NCBI GenBank assembly: GCA_937625935.1
Contig: OW569391.1
Coordinates: forward strand, 124,001 to 188,000
DNA from: Tetramitus jugosus
Taxonomy: Eukaryota; Heterolobosea; Eutetramitea; Acrasida; Vahlkampfiidae
Length of the DNA: 64,000 nucleotides
Reading direction: 5' to 3'
Shown here: positions 10,983-21,526 of the stretch, in pieces
Layout: every line of letters begins with the position of its first letter
Position numbering within the stretch: position 1 is the first letter of the stretch
Program-made: the position numbers and the translations under genes
The notes under the pieces: model-generated
What the model was told of the DNA's origin: nothing
What the model saw: only the letters and a program-made list of their open reading frames with translations
The model's database searches: none

Positions 10983-11124
10983 ATTTCCTGGTTATTAAAC
11001 GCAGAAAAAACGGAATCACATGTCTGGTGATTCAACAAAATTGGTGAAGGAATACGGCAACAGCCGTTATGCACTGCACGGAAAGGCTCTGCGCCAAGTG
11101 ACAGAGAGGTCGTCATTACTGGCA
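10983..11124 (+). repeat. Left imperfect direct repeat of unclassified element
   Basis: Four blocks recur in the same order at 12288-12369: ATTTCCTGGTTATT, ATTGGTGAAGGA, GCGCCAAGTGACAGAG and GTCGTCATTACTGGCA. The left copy is longer because extra sequence lies between the blocks. The two copies bracket an ORF of about 1 kb. They could be degenerate terminal repeats or remains of two element copies, one truncated. Confidence 0.6.
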
Positions 11125-12157
11125 ACGGTAATGGTGTCTCTCAGTCATCTTTGGCAAGAAAGATAGGAGAGGAGTTTGGCGACTGGCTCAACCGAGTCCA
11201 AGTCATCAAGAGGAAAGGTCAGCAACGCTTTGTTGCATGGGTGACGGTCAAGGGTGACCGCATCTATGAGTTTGTTGAGTTCTTCAACAAAGAGAGGAGG
11301 ACTGGCAACAGCACTGCTGCACCCAAGCGCAGTGTTGATTGCACAAGAAAGGTGGTCGTCCACGGCATGAAGAACATGTCAGTGGACGACATCAAGAAGC
11401 TGCTGGGTCCTGAGAAGGTTGCCAGTGTGCTCAAGAAGCGTGACACTGCATTCGTGGTCATGGGTGATGAAACCTATGCGCGAGCAGTGCTCAGTGGAGA
11501 GAACAAGGTAAAGGCCACGGTCACTCGAAACGTCGAGAGACCACATGATCCTCTCAAGGCTGTCAACAAGAGGTTGACCAAGATGTACGAGGAGCTGCTG
11601 ACAGTGGTTGACGGACTGCGTCGACAGGTCACAGAACTCACCAAGGAATTAGGAAAGACAAAGGGTCAAGGGGGCAACAAACCGGTTCCAATGCCGGAAC
11701 AAGAAGTTGCCCAAGCCACTGCTAGGATGGAGACTACTCCTGAGCTAGTGGAGGCAGAAGATCACCACTGCCATCAGTGCCTGTTGTACAGCTCAGTGCT
11801 GAGAACCGGCAAATTCTGGAGCAAGTGAATGCCACTTCTCCAGTGTTCGCCAGAGTGAAAAAGGAAATTGCTGCATTGGCGCTGGCTGCTGCACGCAAAA
11901 GGTATGGTTTGACTGAGGACGAACCAGTCATTGTGGATGTGGATGATGACTCCGAAAAGGAGATTCAGAGTCCACAACTCAATGACTACAAGAAGAGGAG
12001 TGCTAGGATCACACTGGGTGATCTGATGAGCAACAAGGCCCAAAACAAGAAAACAACAACAGATGGCTCTGTGCCCATCGACGGTCCTACTACAAGGTTA
12101 CACCCTTTGATGAAGGGCATCAACCAAAACACTCACCAGAGTGATTCCAACCTGTAG
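11031..12157 (+). pseudogene. Frameshifted ORF of unclassified element (ORF1-like)
   Basis: Open sequence runs in one frame from 11031 to 11828 and continues in a second frame, overlapping near 11735-11780, to 12157. No ATG opens the first part near its 5' end; the first frame is open from just after a TGA at 11028. The product is basic and Lys-rich, with a small alpha/beta-looking module (KVVVHGMKNMSVDDIKKLLG...FVVMGDETYARAVL), then a coiled-coil-like heptad stretch (LKAVNKRLTKMYEELLTVVDGLRRQV), then an acidic/basic C-terminal part. This order is reminiscent of ORF1 proteins of non-LTR retroelements, but I recognise no family. Base composition is visibly more GC-rich than neighbouring genes. 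The frame change may be an indel, an unrecognised intron, or programmed. Confidence 0.45.
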
Positions 12158-12189
12158 ATGCACCGTCGGGGACAACAAGAGAGGAAGAG

Positions 12190-12266
12190 TGAATGACGCC
12201 CTACGGGTCGTCACTCACAAAACAAGTCAACAAATGAGCAATCGTGTGCTTGCTGCGTAAGCACAC
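12190..12266 (+). other. Two hairpins in element 3' region
   Basis: After the second ORF frame, an interrupted hairpin (12190 to about 12220: GAGTGA..GACGCCC, loop TAC, GGG.CGTCACTC) is followed by a perfect 8-bp stem pairing 12244-12251 with 12259-12266. Structured 3' ends are common in retroelements and in histone-type mRNAs; here they may serve the element's copying. This is inference from sequence only. Confidence 0.4.
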
Positions 12267-12287
12267 ATGGTTGTATGGAAAAAAAAA

Positions 12288-12369
12288 ATTTCCTGGTTAT
12301 TTACACAAGATTGGTGAAGGAGTACGGAAAAAAGGCTGCGCCAAGTGACAGAGGTCGTCATTACTGGCA
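12288..12369 (+). repeat. Right imperfect direct repeat of unclassified element
   Basis: A shorter copy of the 10983-11124 blocks, in the same order and orientation, preceded by a run of A. The intervening pieces present in the left copy are missing here. The following 140 bp to the F-box/SPRY gene hold nothing recognisable. Confidence 0.6.
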
Positions 12370-12512
12370 TCTCTCCAAACACATTCAACCGTCACAACAT
12401 ACTAGGTACCTTGTACACAGAGAAACAACAAAGAATAAACAGTGCAACCATCGGTTGTCAGCAGATAGGAACTGAAATGGTTGTATTTTTATACGATGTT
12501 TGATTTAAGTTC

Positions 12513-13469
12513 TCATGCGATCGGATTGTTGTTCAGCATTGATGGATTCTTCATTCCAATAGACACCCACTGATGACCTATGACAGATATGGCAGGATAG
12601 TACATGATTCCTTGCGTTGGAATGTCTTCTATTTTTTGAAAGTACTCATTATTCTTGAAAAGATACATAGAAGCTGTCTCTGAACTCAAATTCCTCAAGT
12701 CGAGCATCATAGCAATTGTGTCACCAGTTTTGAACTTCTCCCGCAGAGAATCATTGGCATGTTCGCTATGTGAAGCGTTTCTTTGAACAGAATGTTGACC
12801 GATATTGTAACTGATACCGTGTGTGTTATATCCTATAATATTGTTGAAGTTATGTTCAGTAAACACAAAAGTACTAATCTCTATTCCAACGAACATTCTG
12901 AAAGCGTTGTAACTTCCATTATCGTGGTCGTCCAGAGTGTATTCCCAACAATGCACCTTTCCCATATCAAGCTTTCTATTGGCTCTGATAGTGTACCAAC
13001 GACTATCTTTCTCGCATGATATTGTCTTGTTACGATTATGCATTTTAATGTCAGAATCTGGTGTTCTTGTATGGGGATCCCAATGGATCATATTCGAACA
13101 AACCAATGCCCTCCATATGCAACCGTTGAATAAAGGACTATTTTTTTCGCTGTTGGTCACAGCAGCTTGTTGTTCGTTCTTGCTCTTCTCCTGCTCTTCA
13201 ATGTGATCTCCAACACCTAGGAGACGACTGGCTATCAATTTCCACACATACTCATCAGTATCTGGACTCAACACCAAGTACGATCCATGTTGGCAACTCA
13301 ACGACACACGATACAGATCGTTTATTGTCAAGAATGTTAAAATGAACAGTTGCAAGTCACATGGCAACAATCCAAAAATATTGAGAGTCAATAGTTCTTC
13401 TTCTGTGTGCAGTTCATCCTCAATGATCCTATTGTTCGTTGAAACCTCTTGAATTTGCTTGGAGGTCAT
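12513..13469 (-). CDS. F-box-like/SPRY domain protein
   Basis: A 318-residue protein from the first ATG (13467-13469); the open frame extends upstream only to a GTG. An F-box-like helix set lies near residues 30-80 (LPCDLQLFILTFLTINDLYRVSLSC). After an acidic/Gln linker comes a B30.2/SPRY-like domain from about residue 125 (WEYTLDDHDNGSYNAFRMFVGIE ... GYNTHGISYN ... FKTGDTIAMMLDLRN ... ASMYLFKNNEYFQKI). SPRY domains bind peptide targets, and an F-box would couple them to an SCF ubiquitin ligase through Skp1. Similar F-box/SPRY proteins (FBXO45 type) have this order. The substrate is unknown. A further upstream exon cannot be excluded. Confidence 0.65.
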   Translation of the reverse strand: MTSKQIQEVSTNNRIIEDELHTEEELLTLNIFGLLPCDLQLFILTFLTINDLYRVSLSCQHGSYLVLSPDTDEYVWKLIASRLLGVGDHIEEQEKSKNEQQAAVTNSEKNSPLFNGCIWRALVCSNMIHWDPHTRTPDSDIKMHNRNKTISCEKDSRWYTIRANRKLDMGKVHCWEYTLDDHDNGSYNAFRMFVGIEISTFVFTEHNFNNIIGYNTHGISYNIGQHSVQRNASHSEHANDSLREKFKTGDTIAMMLDLRNLSSETASMYLFKNNEYFQKIEDIPTQGIMYYPAISVIGHQWVSIGMKNPSMLNNNPIA

Positions 13470-14218
13470 GTGTGCGTTTTTTGATGAAGAGTTCTCGCAC
13501 TTGAAAAAGTAAGTTCTTCCAGCAACTTGAAGCACAGAGCAATTTATGGTTTTGAAGGAGATTGTTACTCGAGTTCATTTTTTGTAGAACAAGAACTTTC
13601 ATGTTCGATCATTTACCAGAACCACAATGGAACGAGAGGATTAAGAAAAATACAATGGAATAGGTGGCCCACCATCATTGCTGTCGAGGAACAGAGAAGA
13701 CTTCCAGCAACCAATTGGTTCAATTGAACACCATGCTCAAGCTCTTCCGATCCAGGTCATGTCTTCTGCCGTTCCTCAGACCTGGTAGGGAGGGTGCGAG
13801 TTTTTTGTTTCTACACCAGTTGTACCCTTGGTTCAGATAACGTCTTTCCTGGAAGACCCATGTTGAAGGATCATGAAGAGTTGCATGCAGAATCCAACCC
13901 GCGAACACAATAGTCGAACCTTCTAAATTGCAAGTCCCTGCAAACTTTGCTCCGAAGGAAGATGTGGCCGAAAAAACCACAAAAAAAACCTCGGGGCAGA
14001 AAAAGACCAAAAAACTCTCATCTCAACCACTCAGCGGAGAACGAACATCACCAATAAGAGAGACACAACCAACAACAACCAACACAACAACAACATTCAT
14101 TGTCAATCGTTCATTCATCAACAAACGAGTTTTTTCTTCTTCCCACTTGTACAAAAATCAACAACACATCAACAACAACAACAACAACAATAAGAACTAC
14201 TATATCTAAAGAGACAAA
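13470..14218. other. Intergenic, nothing recognised
   Basis: About 750 bp between the divergent F-box/SPRY and Vps4 starts. One minus-strand open frame of 96 codons lies here but has no protein-like features. The last 200 bases are the CAACAA-rich leader of Vps4. An RNA gene is possible but none could be recognised. Confidence 0.35.
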
Positions 14219-15878
14219 ATGTCATATGTAGATTTCGTAACGCCAGCGATTCAATTCGCAAAGGAAGCAACCATACTAGATGAAAACAAGGACTATGATA
14301 AAGCAAGTAAAATGTACTTGAAATCGATTGAACATTTCTTAACAGCTTTGAAACGTATGTGTGTGATATCGTGTCTTTTTATTCTTGTCATGATCACATG
14401 TGATCTCTCTCGTTCAGTGGGTTGGTTGGTTGGCCAACTCGTTTTTTTTAATGGTTTTTTTTATGTGATGATGAATTTTTTTGTTGTTGGTCATTCATCG
14501 TCATTGCTTGATGCTGCTGTTCCGGTATTAACAACAACTTGCATATCGTCTCTATACTACTCTATTCTATTCCATACACTCGTCGGTTTTCAGATGAAAC
14601 ACAAGAGAAAAAAAAGGAGATGCTCAAGCGAAAGGTAGAAGAGTTGTTTGAACGTGCTGAAACCATCAAAAAATACCTTAATGAACAAAAGGCCAACGAA
14701 TCTGGTAACAATGGAACAGAGGGCGGCAACGGAGGATCCAGATCAAGCAGTGCAGCCAGTCGCACCAAAAACAAGAACAATGGAAACAATAAGGAAAAGG
14801 ATGAAGAAGCAGAGTTGGCCGGATCACTCGAGAGTGCCATTATTGCTGAGAAGCCTGATGTCAAGTGGGATGATGTAGCTGGATTGGAGGGTGCAAAGGA
14901 AGCACTCAAGGAAGCTGTTATTCTACCGCTGAGATTCCCCCAATTGTTTACTGGTAAGAGAACACCATGGGCCGGTATTTTGCTGTATGGACCACCTGGT
15001 ACTGGAAAGGTAATCTATTCATTTTCATTCATTTGTTGTTTTTTTACATTTCGTTTGTTGCAAAAACTAAACAAATACAAATTTAGAGTTATTTGGCAAA
15101 GGCTGTAGCTAGTGAAGCCAATTCGACCTTTATCTCCATTTCCTCATCGGACATCATGTCCAAGTGGCAAGGTGAGTCTGAGAAGTTGGTGAGACAATTG
15201 TTCAAGATTGCACGAGAGAGGAAACCATCCATTATCTTTATTGATGAAATTGATTCTCTAGTGAGCACAAGAAGTGATAATGAAAATGAGTCGAGCAGGC
15301 GTATTAAGACTGAATTCCTGGTCCAAATGCAGGGAGTGGGCAAGGATGCTGGTGGTATCTTGGTTCTCGGTGCAACGAATATCCCATGGGGACTCGACTC
15401 TGCCATCAGAAGAAGATTTGAGAGACGTATCTATATTCCACTACCTGATTTGCCAGCAAGACGTGTCATGTTCAAGATTCACATTGGAAAAACGCCTCAT
15501 TCTCTGCAAAAGCAAGACTTTGAAGAGTTGGCAAAGTTGACCGAGGGATACTCTGGTTCCGATATCTCTATTCTCGTCAGAAATGCACTGATGGAACCTG
15601 TAAGAACATGTCAAATTGCAACTCATTTCAAGAGAGTGAGAGGTCCTTCAATCGAGGATCCTGATCTGATATCTGATGACATGCTGACTCCTTGCTCTCC
15701 TGGTGCACCTGGTGCTCAAGAGATGAGTCTAACACAAGTCGATCCAAAGAAGCTGTTACCTCCAATTGTGTCATTCAAAGATTTCTTGAAAGCACTGAAA
15801 ACTGCGAGACCTTCTGTGAGTCAGAGTGACTTGCACGAGTATGTTAAGTTCACAGAGGATTTTGGTCAAGAGGGATAA
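14219..15878 (+). CDS. VPS4: Vps4 AAA ATPase
   Basis: Three exons (14219-14354, 14594-15009, 15087-15878) give 447 residues, the usual Vps4 length. Order: an N-terminal MIT domain ([37 protein letters not shown]...), a Gly/Ser/Asn linker, then one AAA domain with [17 protein letters not shown], Walker A GPPGTGKSYLAK (interrupted by intron 2 after the Lys), the pore-loop region [13 protein letters not shown], Walker [11 protein letters not shown], sensor VLGATNIPW and arginine fingers in IRRRFERR. A beta-domain/C-terminal helix follows, ending in the Vps4-type FTEDFGQEG tail. Vps4 disassembles ESCRT-III filaments in multivesicular body formation, cytokinesis and membrane repair. Vps37A, an ESCRT-I subunit, lies 4 kb away. 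Confidence 0.95.
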
Positions 15879-15986
15879 AGACATTAATTTTGAGTGCATC
15901 GGCCCAGATCCGGATCGATTGTTGTAGACTAGAGATTTCAGTAAATAGTAATAAATCAAAACAATATTCATTTTCGAACTCATTGA

Positions 15987-17396
15987 CTAATGACTGCTCT
16001 TTCTTATGAGACCTATCCCATCGGCTTGAGAGTCCAAGATCACAACTCCCCACTGGTCTGTACTATCAGTGCCCCATTGGAAACCTCCATCAAATCCTTG
16101 ACTTTCCTCCTTCACCAATAGATCGCCATCCAGATCACCTCCAATCGCAGATAGCGATAGCAAATGAGCAGAACATGTGCAGCTCAATCTGCTCGAGACC
16201 ATGCACCCAAACCAAATCTTCAAGTCATGTTGCATGGCAACTGCAGCACCATGCAGAACACCACGTACACCACCAGCCTTCTCCAGCTTAAAATTGACAC
16301 CATGAACAAACTCCTTGATCAAGTCAATATTCTTATAAGTGCTTACACTTTCATCGGCAAATATCAAGATTCCTTGTTTTCCTGCTTCTTGCTTGACACG
16401 AATCCATTTGGATCGAAGGTCGGAATCAGCAACAACCTGTGACAAGCAGTCCACTGGGAATGGTTGTTCAATCATATACATGCATTGCTTGATAGTAGGA
16501 TGCTTTTCTAACTCTTCCAAAAATTGGATTGTCAATTCAGGAGTCCATGCAGCATTGGCATCTACGGACCATTGACAAACGGGTAGGTTCGTTGTCGTAT
16601 AAATATCATGTACTATTTTACAGAGTTTGATGCTCTTTGGTACATCTCCATCCAATTTCAACTTGAGATGCTTTGAATATTTCAGACCAAACTCAACAGA
16701 TTTTCGATACTCTTGTTCGTCTTCATTCAACCCCACAGTATAAAATGCAAACTTATCTTTTGGATAAGAAAGGCCAATTGCCTGATGCAAAGATTGCTTG
16801 TTCAACTTGCACCAGAGATCCAAAATGGCCATCTCAACTCCACACTGTGCAGCTAAACGATACTCCAATGGTTGTTCATTCTCATCCAAGTACTGGCAAG
16901 TGTCCAAAACCTTGAACAACAGATAAGGAAGTGCTCCAAACACTGTTAGTGTAGCTGAAGCAGAATCAGCTCTAAGCAACTCAAAATAGGCAACATCAGA
17001 GCTTTGCTTTCTTAGTGTCTCAAATGGATCATACAATGAACTCACAGATATCTGCTGATCTAAGCTATCATATTGAGACAATTCTCTGTTCACGTGAGCG
17101 CAGAAAATTTGGAAAAAGTGTGCGACATCCTCGTAGTTTGCCAAATAACATCCCTTCTTTTTTGGCGGCAAACCAACTTCACCATAACCATGCCACAAAG
17201 CATCTCTGCCACTTCCAGTGCCATCAACCTCAGTGCAAGAGCTTCCACTTCCATCATAAACACTTATAGTGATGAGAGCATTTGTTCGTACAGTGGTAGA
17301 GGAATGACTCGTACCAAATGCACTTCTTAACTCTAGTGAGTATGGCTCGCAGGAGAGAACTAAATTTCCATTGAAAAGATTGGTCGTCTCTGTCAT
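15987..17396 (-). CDS. Enolase-superfamily enzyme, probable dipeptide epimerase
   Basis: A 469-residue protein with the enolase-superfamily layout: an N-terminal capping domain, then a TIM barrel. Catalytic features visible are KLKLDG (KxK, general base), metal ligands in WSVDANAAW (Asp), MIEQPF (Glu) and FADES (Asp), and the opposite-face Lys in NFKLEKAGG. This set matches the muconate-lactonising/Ala-Glu epimerase subgroup, which epimerises dipeptides released from bacterial peptidoglycan, a reasonable role in a bacterivorous amoeba. The substrate is inferred, not shown. The N-terminal domain has extra Gly/Ser-rich insertions. The family is mainly bacterial, so ancient transfer is plausible, but codon use looks like the neighbours. 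It is divergent from the SMYD gene with a short shared promoter. Confidence 0.8.
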   Translation of the reverse strand: MTETTNLFNGNLVLSCEPYSLELRSAFGTSHSSTTVRTNALITISVYDGSGSSCTEVDGTGSGRDALWHGYGEVGLPPKKKGCYLANYEDVAHFFQIFCAHVNRELSQYDSLDQQISVSSLYDPFETLRKQSSDVAYFELLRADSASATLTVFGALPYLLFKVLDTCQYLDENEQPLEYRLAAQCGVEMAILDLWCKLNKQSLHQAIGLSYPKDKFAFYTVGLNEDEQEYRKSVEFGLKYSKHLKLKLDGDVPKSIKLCKIVHDIYTTTNLPVCQWSVDANAAWTPELTIQFLEELEKHPTIKQCMYMIEQPFPVDCLSQVVADSDLRSKWIRVKQEAGKQGILIFADESVSTYKNIDLIKEFVHGVNFKLEKAGGVRGVLHGAAVAMQHDLKIWFGCMVSSRLSCTCSAHLLSLSAIGGDLDGDLLVKEESQGFDGGFQWGTDSTDQWGVVILDSQADGIGLIRKSSH

Positions 17397-17529
17397 CTTC
17401 TGTTTGCTTTGGGTTTTGTCAACGGAGTAACATCACAATAACACCGACTTTTCTGTCGGAGCCTGCTCTCAAATTTTCACACGACAAAACGAAAACGAAC
17501 AAACGAGCTCGAAGACAACGATAGATAGA

Positions 17530-19088
17530 ATGTCAGTGCCATTGCTCAAGGATACGAAACCATTGGATAACCCTGCTTCCCAACTCTATTATGAAAATTT
17601 GGCCAAAATTGTCTCCAATAACAACAACACCAATGAAGAAGCAAGAGACGCAATTGTGACCGTTCGTCAAATCAATGAACAAAAGGGAAAGGGACTATTT
17701 GGAACAGTTGCTTTTCAGAAGGGCACAGTGATTTTTGCAGAGAAACCACACGTTGCTCTTCAAGAGGCTCACAGCAGAGTGTCTGCTCATGTCTGTGCTC
17801 ATTGTTTCATGTTTTTGGGGTCGTTGGAAGATCAAATGAATCGACATGAACAAATGCTTGATGAAATTGAGGAGCAAGAAGCGGAGGAAGAAGGCGTAGA
17901 ATATAGAAAAAAGTCCTCTTCGAAAAAGGGCGCCATTCATTTACCACAGGCAAAGACATTGGTAAAGACACATTTGGAATGCTTCGAATGCTTTAATATG
18001 TGCGGTGAGGTGTATTGCAGTGAACAGTGTAGAGTGACTGCTTATGCTAACCATCATCGATTGTTGTGTGTTGGTCAAGTGGAAGATGAGTCTCATCCGT
18101 TGTGTATGTGTGTGCTTTCTCTTTGGTTTGGAGGTGTTTATCTCGACTGACACTCAATTTCTATTTGTTGTTTTACGATCTAGTCTTGTTCAAGGAACAC
18201 GCAGTGATGAACAATGAGCTCTTTTTGATTGCTGCGCAATTCATTACCACTATTATTTCGGAATGGGAAAATAATGGAAAGGACTTGGATAGAGCTATGC
18301 AACCATTCCTTAATCTTCACAAGAGATACTACTGGGATGCAATTGACCTGACCATTAATGAAGGAGTTTCAAAAGAAACCCTTATGAATGTCCTGGGAGA
18401 GTCATTAAAGTATTTGCGCAATGCATTGTCAGACTATTTGAAACAAGCAGAGGGAGGTCAAGAGCTGATGGAGCGATTGCTCGATTTTGATTTTTATTCA
18501 TTGGTTTGTGGTGTGTTGGAGAACAATGATCAAAGCATTGATATCAAGTCACCATTGCAACTCTACCTAGAGAAATTGAACACGTTGTCTGAAGCTGACC
18601 GAGAGAAAGCATGGAATATATTAAAGCCATTGACCAACCGAATTGTGGAAATGCAACGCGAGATGGAAGACGAAGGCGATGATGAAATGATGAATATGGA
18701 TGGTGGAGAGCAAGAGGAGGAAGAGGAAGAAGAAGGCATTGAGGATGTGGAAGATGATGAACCAGTAGAGAGAGAAACACAAGATGAACTTGTTGGAGAA
18801 CTTGACTTGGAAGCAGCCATTGTGTATCAACCATATGTGTTCCCTTCGTGTCAAGGATTGGGAATGTTCGCATTGGAAGCAACAACGAACCACTCCTGCC
18901 AACCAAATTGCATTGTCAAATACGAGTCCGACAATTCAATGAAACTCATTGCTTTGAGAGATATAGAAGCAGGAGAGGAACTAACACACAGCTATATTGA
19001 AGAATCTGCACCTCTGAAAGAACGACAAGAGGAACTTAAGTCATATGGATTTGTTTGCGATTGTCCAAAATGCATCCAGGAATCATAA
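17530..19088 (+). CDS. SET/MYND protein, SMYD5-like
   Basis: Exons 17530-18103 and 18184-19088 join through an 80-nt GTATGT...CTAG intron; 492 residues. The first part opens a split SET domain (GKGLFGTVAFQKGTVIFAEKPHVAL), which is interrupted by a Cys/His zinc region (CAHC ... CFECFNMCGEVYCSEQCR ... HHRLLC) resembling MYND. A helical insert and a strongly acidic stretch (Glu-rich, about residues 340-370) follow. The SET core completes with GLGMFALEATTNHSCQPNC, RDIEAGEELTHSYIE and the post-SET cysteines FVCDCPKC. The NHSCxPN motif is the SAM/active-site core. SMYD5-type enzymes methylate lysines on histones and ribosomal proteins; the substrate here is unknown. Confidence 0.82.
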
Positions 19089-19125
19089 ACAGTTTTTGTT
19101 TCGCAATTTTACCATTGTGTTCATC

Positions 19126-19803
19126 CTACAGGATGTCTTTAATGTTATTCAAGTCTTCCTTCTTTTGTTCATTCGAGGAGAATGATCCGAATATCTTACG
19201 TGTTTGCTTTTGTTGTTTTGGTTTCTGTTCCTCCATTTTGACCTTATCCACATCTTCTGCTACGTCATCGTCGCAGCTCATGTTCTCATCTCGAACTAGT
19301 CTCACAATTGCCTGGAAACTCTCGTCGATATTGAACTTTGATTTTGCACTGGCCTCAAAGAACTGACACCGTGGACCAAATGTTCGTACGACGCTCAATG
19401 CTTCTTCTCTCGACACTGCCTTTTCTCGTTCAGGCAAGTCAGTTTTATTTCCAATCACAACAATAGGGTATGGATCACCCGGCTCCAAATCCTTGCTCCT
19501 AATCAACTGCTCATAAATCTCTTTCACTTCGTACAGAGATGACAGTTCATCCATGGCATAAACAAGAACAAATCCCTCTCCGTCTCTCATGTACTGATCT
19601 CTCATGGCAGTGTATTCTTCTTGTCCGGCAGTGTCCAGAATGTGGAGCTTAAGGGCGCGATCATCGACCACAAATTGTTTCGTGTACGCTTCTTCAATCG
19701 TTGGATTGTATCGTGTGTCGAATTGACTCTTGACGAACTGAAGAGTGATAGAAGTTTTGCCAATGCCTCCAGATCCGAGTATAACAATTTTGTACTCCTC
19801 CAT
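19126..19803 (-). CDS. Ras-family small GTPase lacking a CAAX box
   Basis: A 225-residue Ras/Rap-type GTPase starting at the ATG of MEEYK. G1 is GSGGIGKTS, the effector/G2 region is YNPTIEEAY, G3 is DTAGQEEY (with the Ras-type catalytic Gln), G4 is GNKTDL and G5 is EASAK. Catalytic elements are therefore intact. The C-terminus extends about 45 residues past the G domain, is charged and Gln/Lys-rich, and ends ...NNIKDIL with no cysteine, so it cannot be prenylated as encoded. Either the protein is soluble or basic-tail anchored, or a spliced C-terminal exon is missing. It ends only 37 bp from the stop of the convergent SMYD gene. Confidence 0.88.
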   Translation of the reverse strand: MEEYKIVILGSGGIGKTSITLQFVKSQFDTRYNPTIEEAYTKQFVVDDRALKLHILDTAGQEEYTAMRDQYMRDGEGFVLVYAMDELSSLYEVKEIYEQLIRSKDLEPGDPYPIVVIGNKTDLPEREKAVSREEALSVVRTFGPRCQFFEASAKSKFNIDESFQAIVRLVRDENMSCDDDVAEDVDKVKMEEQKPKQQKQTRKIFGSFSSNEQKKEDLNNIKDIL

Positions 19804-20077
19804 GTTGTTGTGTCTTTGTTTCTTCTTGTTTGTGACAAAACATGCCACAGAAAGTGTTCATCCTCTCTGTGCCAATCTGAACTATGTGAAAGTTCGCTCG
19901 AACGCTCCAACAATTTCTACGAAACTACAAATTTTACCGCGATCCAATTTGTCTTCTTCAGAAGGAGATCCAGCTCGCACTTGGAAACATCGATTGACAA
20001 CAATCGGGGAAAGTCGAAACAAAAAAAACGAAGACACCAGCAGAAAAACCTATCTATATCAATCTTCCTACTTTATC

Positions 20078-21438
20078 ATGTACAGACCCAATAATTATAT
20101 GCAACCTTCGGCTTCCCCGACAAATGAACAATACAGAATGTACGTTTATACTCATCATTGGATCACACTTCACAACAAACGAACCGAAAAACTAAACAAT
20201 TTTTTTCGCTTATTTTTTGAAACACTTTAGACGAGAGTATCACATCAACAACCTTTTGCAACGATATCCAAATGCGAGAATCGTAGCAGCTGATAAGACC
20301 ATGGTCGATGTTCCTCTTCGGTTGAACAATGGTCAATATTTGAACTTTAGAGTGTATGTTTTTTGTAAAAAAACTCCTTTCGCGCCAAAAAAATTTCAAC
20401 GCCGATGCTGACTCCCGCTCTTTTTGTAATAATTGGATACACAGAAATTTACAACCTTCATTTCCGCAGCTACCTCCAGTGATACAGTTGCTCGCAACAG
20501 CAGCAGAGCATCGCTTCTTGGAAAAAAATCAATTGGTTGTTCATGAGCGGTTGCGCATGTGGCATCCCAATGATCACTTGGGTGAAGCTCTCTTCCAAGT
20601 GTTTCAAGACTTTCTCAACTTCCCTCCAAGGATCATAAGCTATGCTGTTGTCAATCCTACTAGTAACAGGACCACTCCACAACCTCAACAACCTCAACAG
20701 CAGCAACCACCCATGTATCAACAACCTCCACCAACCTATGCTATGCTACCTCAACAACAGCAACAACAGCAACAACAGCAACAACAGCAACAACAGCAAC
20801 AACAACAACCGATGTATCAACCACCTCAAGCTTCTCCATCTCCACCAGTCTCCTCTGCTTCCTCCTCATCTGCAGCAATGAACAACAATAGATTATCACA
20901 AATGGATTCTCCAATGATGGGTCGAGTGACTATTCCACCTCAACCCACCACTTTTCCTGAAATTGAAAAATTGTCCAACAATCCATCTGAGATTACACAA
21001 TTGTTGGAATCAGAGTACCAGTACAAGCAATGGTTGGAACAGTTGGAATATATTAAGACTGCGAAACAATTGTTTGATGAATTGAGAACAAAGAACATGG
21101 ATAAGGCAAAGGACAATATTAAGCGAAACAAGGAATTGGAAGAGAGAACAGCCGAGTACAACAAACTGAAGGAAGAAGTTCAACAACTCAAGTTGAGCGT
21201 TCAGGAGAAGACGTTGAAGCAAAAGGAGATCAATGAGAGATATCAACCACAGAATGTGCTCAAAGTGTTGAATCAAAAGATTGAACAGATTGAAACAGAG
21301 ACTGAGCAAATGGGTGACAATTTTGCGCTAAACGGAGGCAATTGGGACGAGTTTATGAAGGAATACATGGAAAAGCGATCTCTGTATCATTTGAGACAGG
21401 AGAAGAAGATGCGTTTCAAGTCAACCTATGTCAAGTAG
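20078..21438 (+). CDS. VPS37A: Vps37A-like ESCRT-I subunit
   Basis: Three exons (20078-20139, 20231-20353, 20445-21438) give 392 residues. Exons 1-2 and the start of exon 3 form a UEV-like module (YHINNLLQRYPNARI ... VPLRLNNGQYLNFRV|NLQPSFPQLPPVIQLL ... DHLGEALFQVFQDF) without the catalytic Cys of E2 enzymes. A Pro/Gln-rich linker follows, with over twenty consecutive Gln encoded mainly by CAA/CAG (about 20752-20807). The C-terminal Mod(r) coiled coil (LLESEYQYKQWLEQLEYIKTAKQLFDELR ... MKEYMEKRSLYHLRQEKK) is the Vps37 signature. UEV plus Mod(r) is the human VPS37A arrangement, which sorts ubiquitinated cargo with TSG101 and Vps28. TSG101 itself is less likely because the C-terminus is Mod(r), not a steadiness box. 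Confidence 0.8.
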
Positions 21439-21526
21439 AAATCATTTGACACGTTGCTTTCATTCATACAATAATCAATACACGCATAATAGTTATTTTT
21501 CAATTTATCTGAAGATTTTTCTTGTT

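Noticed and set aside
13720-14010. 96-codon minus-strand frame between F-box/SPRY and Vps4
   Set aside because: No motif or hydrophobic pattern was seen, and composition resembles non-coding leader sequence.
20752-20807. CAA/CAG run as a microsatellite only
   Set aside because: It lies in frame within the Vps37A-like linker as poly-Gln, a common feature of proteins in this genome.
20078-21438. Assignment as TSG101/Vps23
   Set aside because: The N-terminal UEV-like module would fit, but the C-terminal coiled coil matches Vps37 Mod(r), so Vps37A is better.
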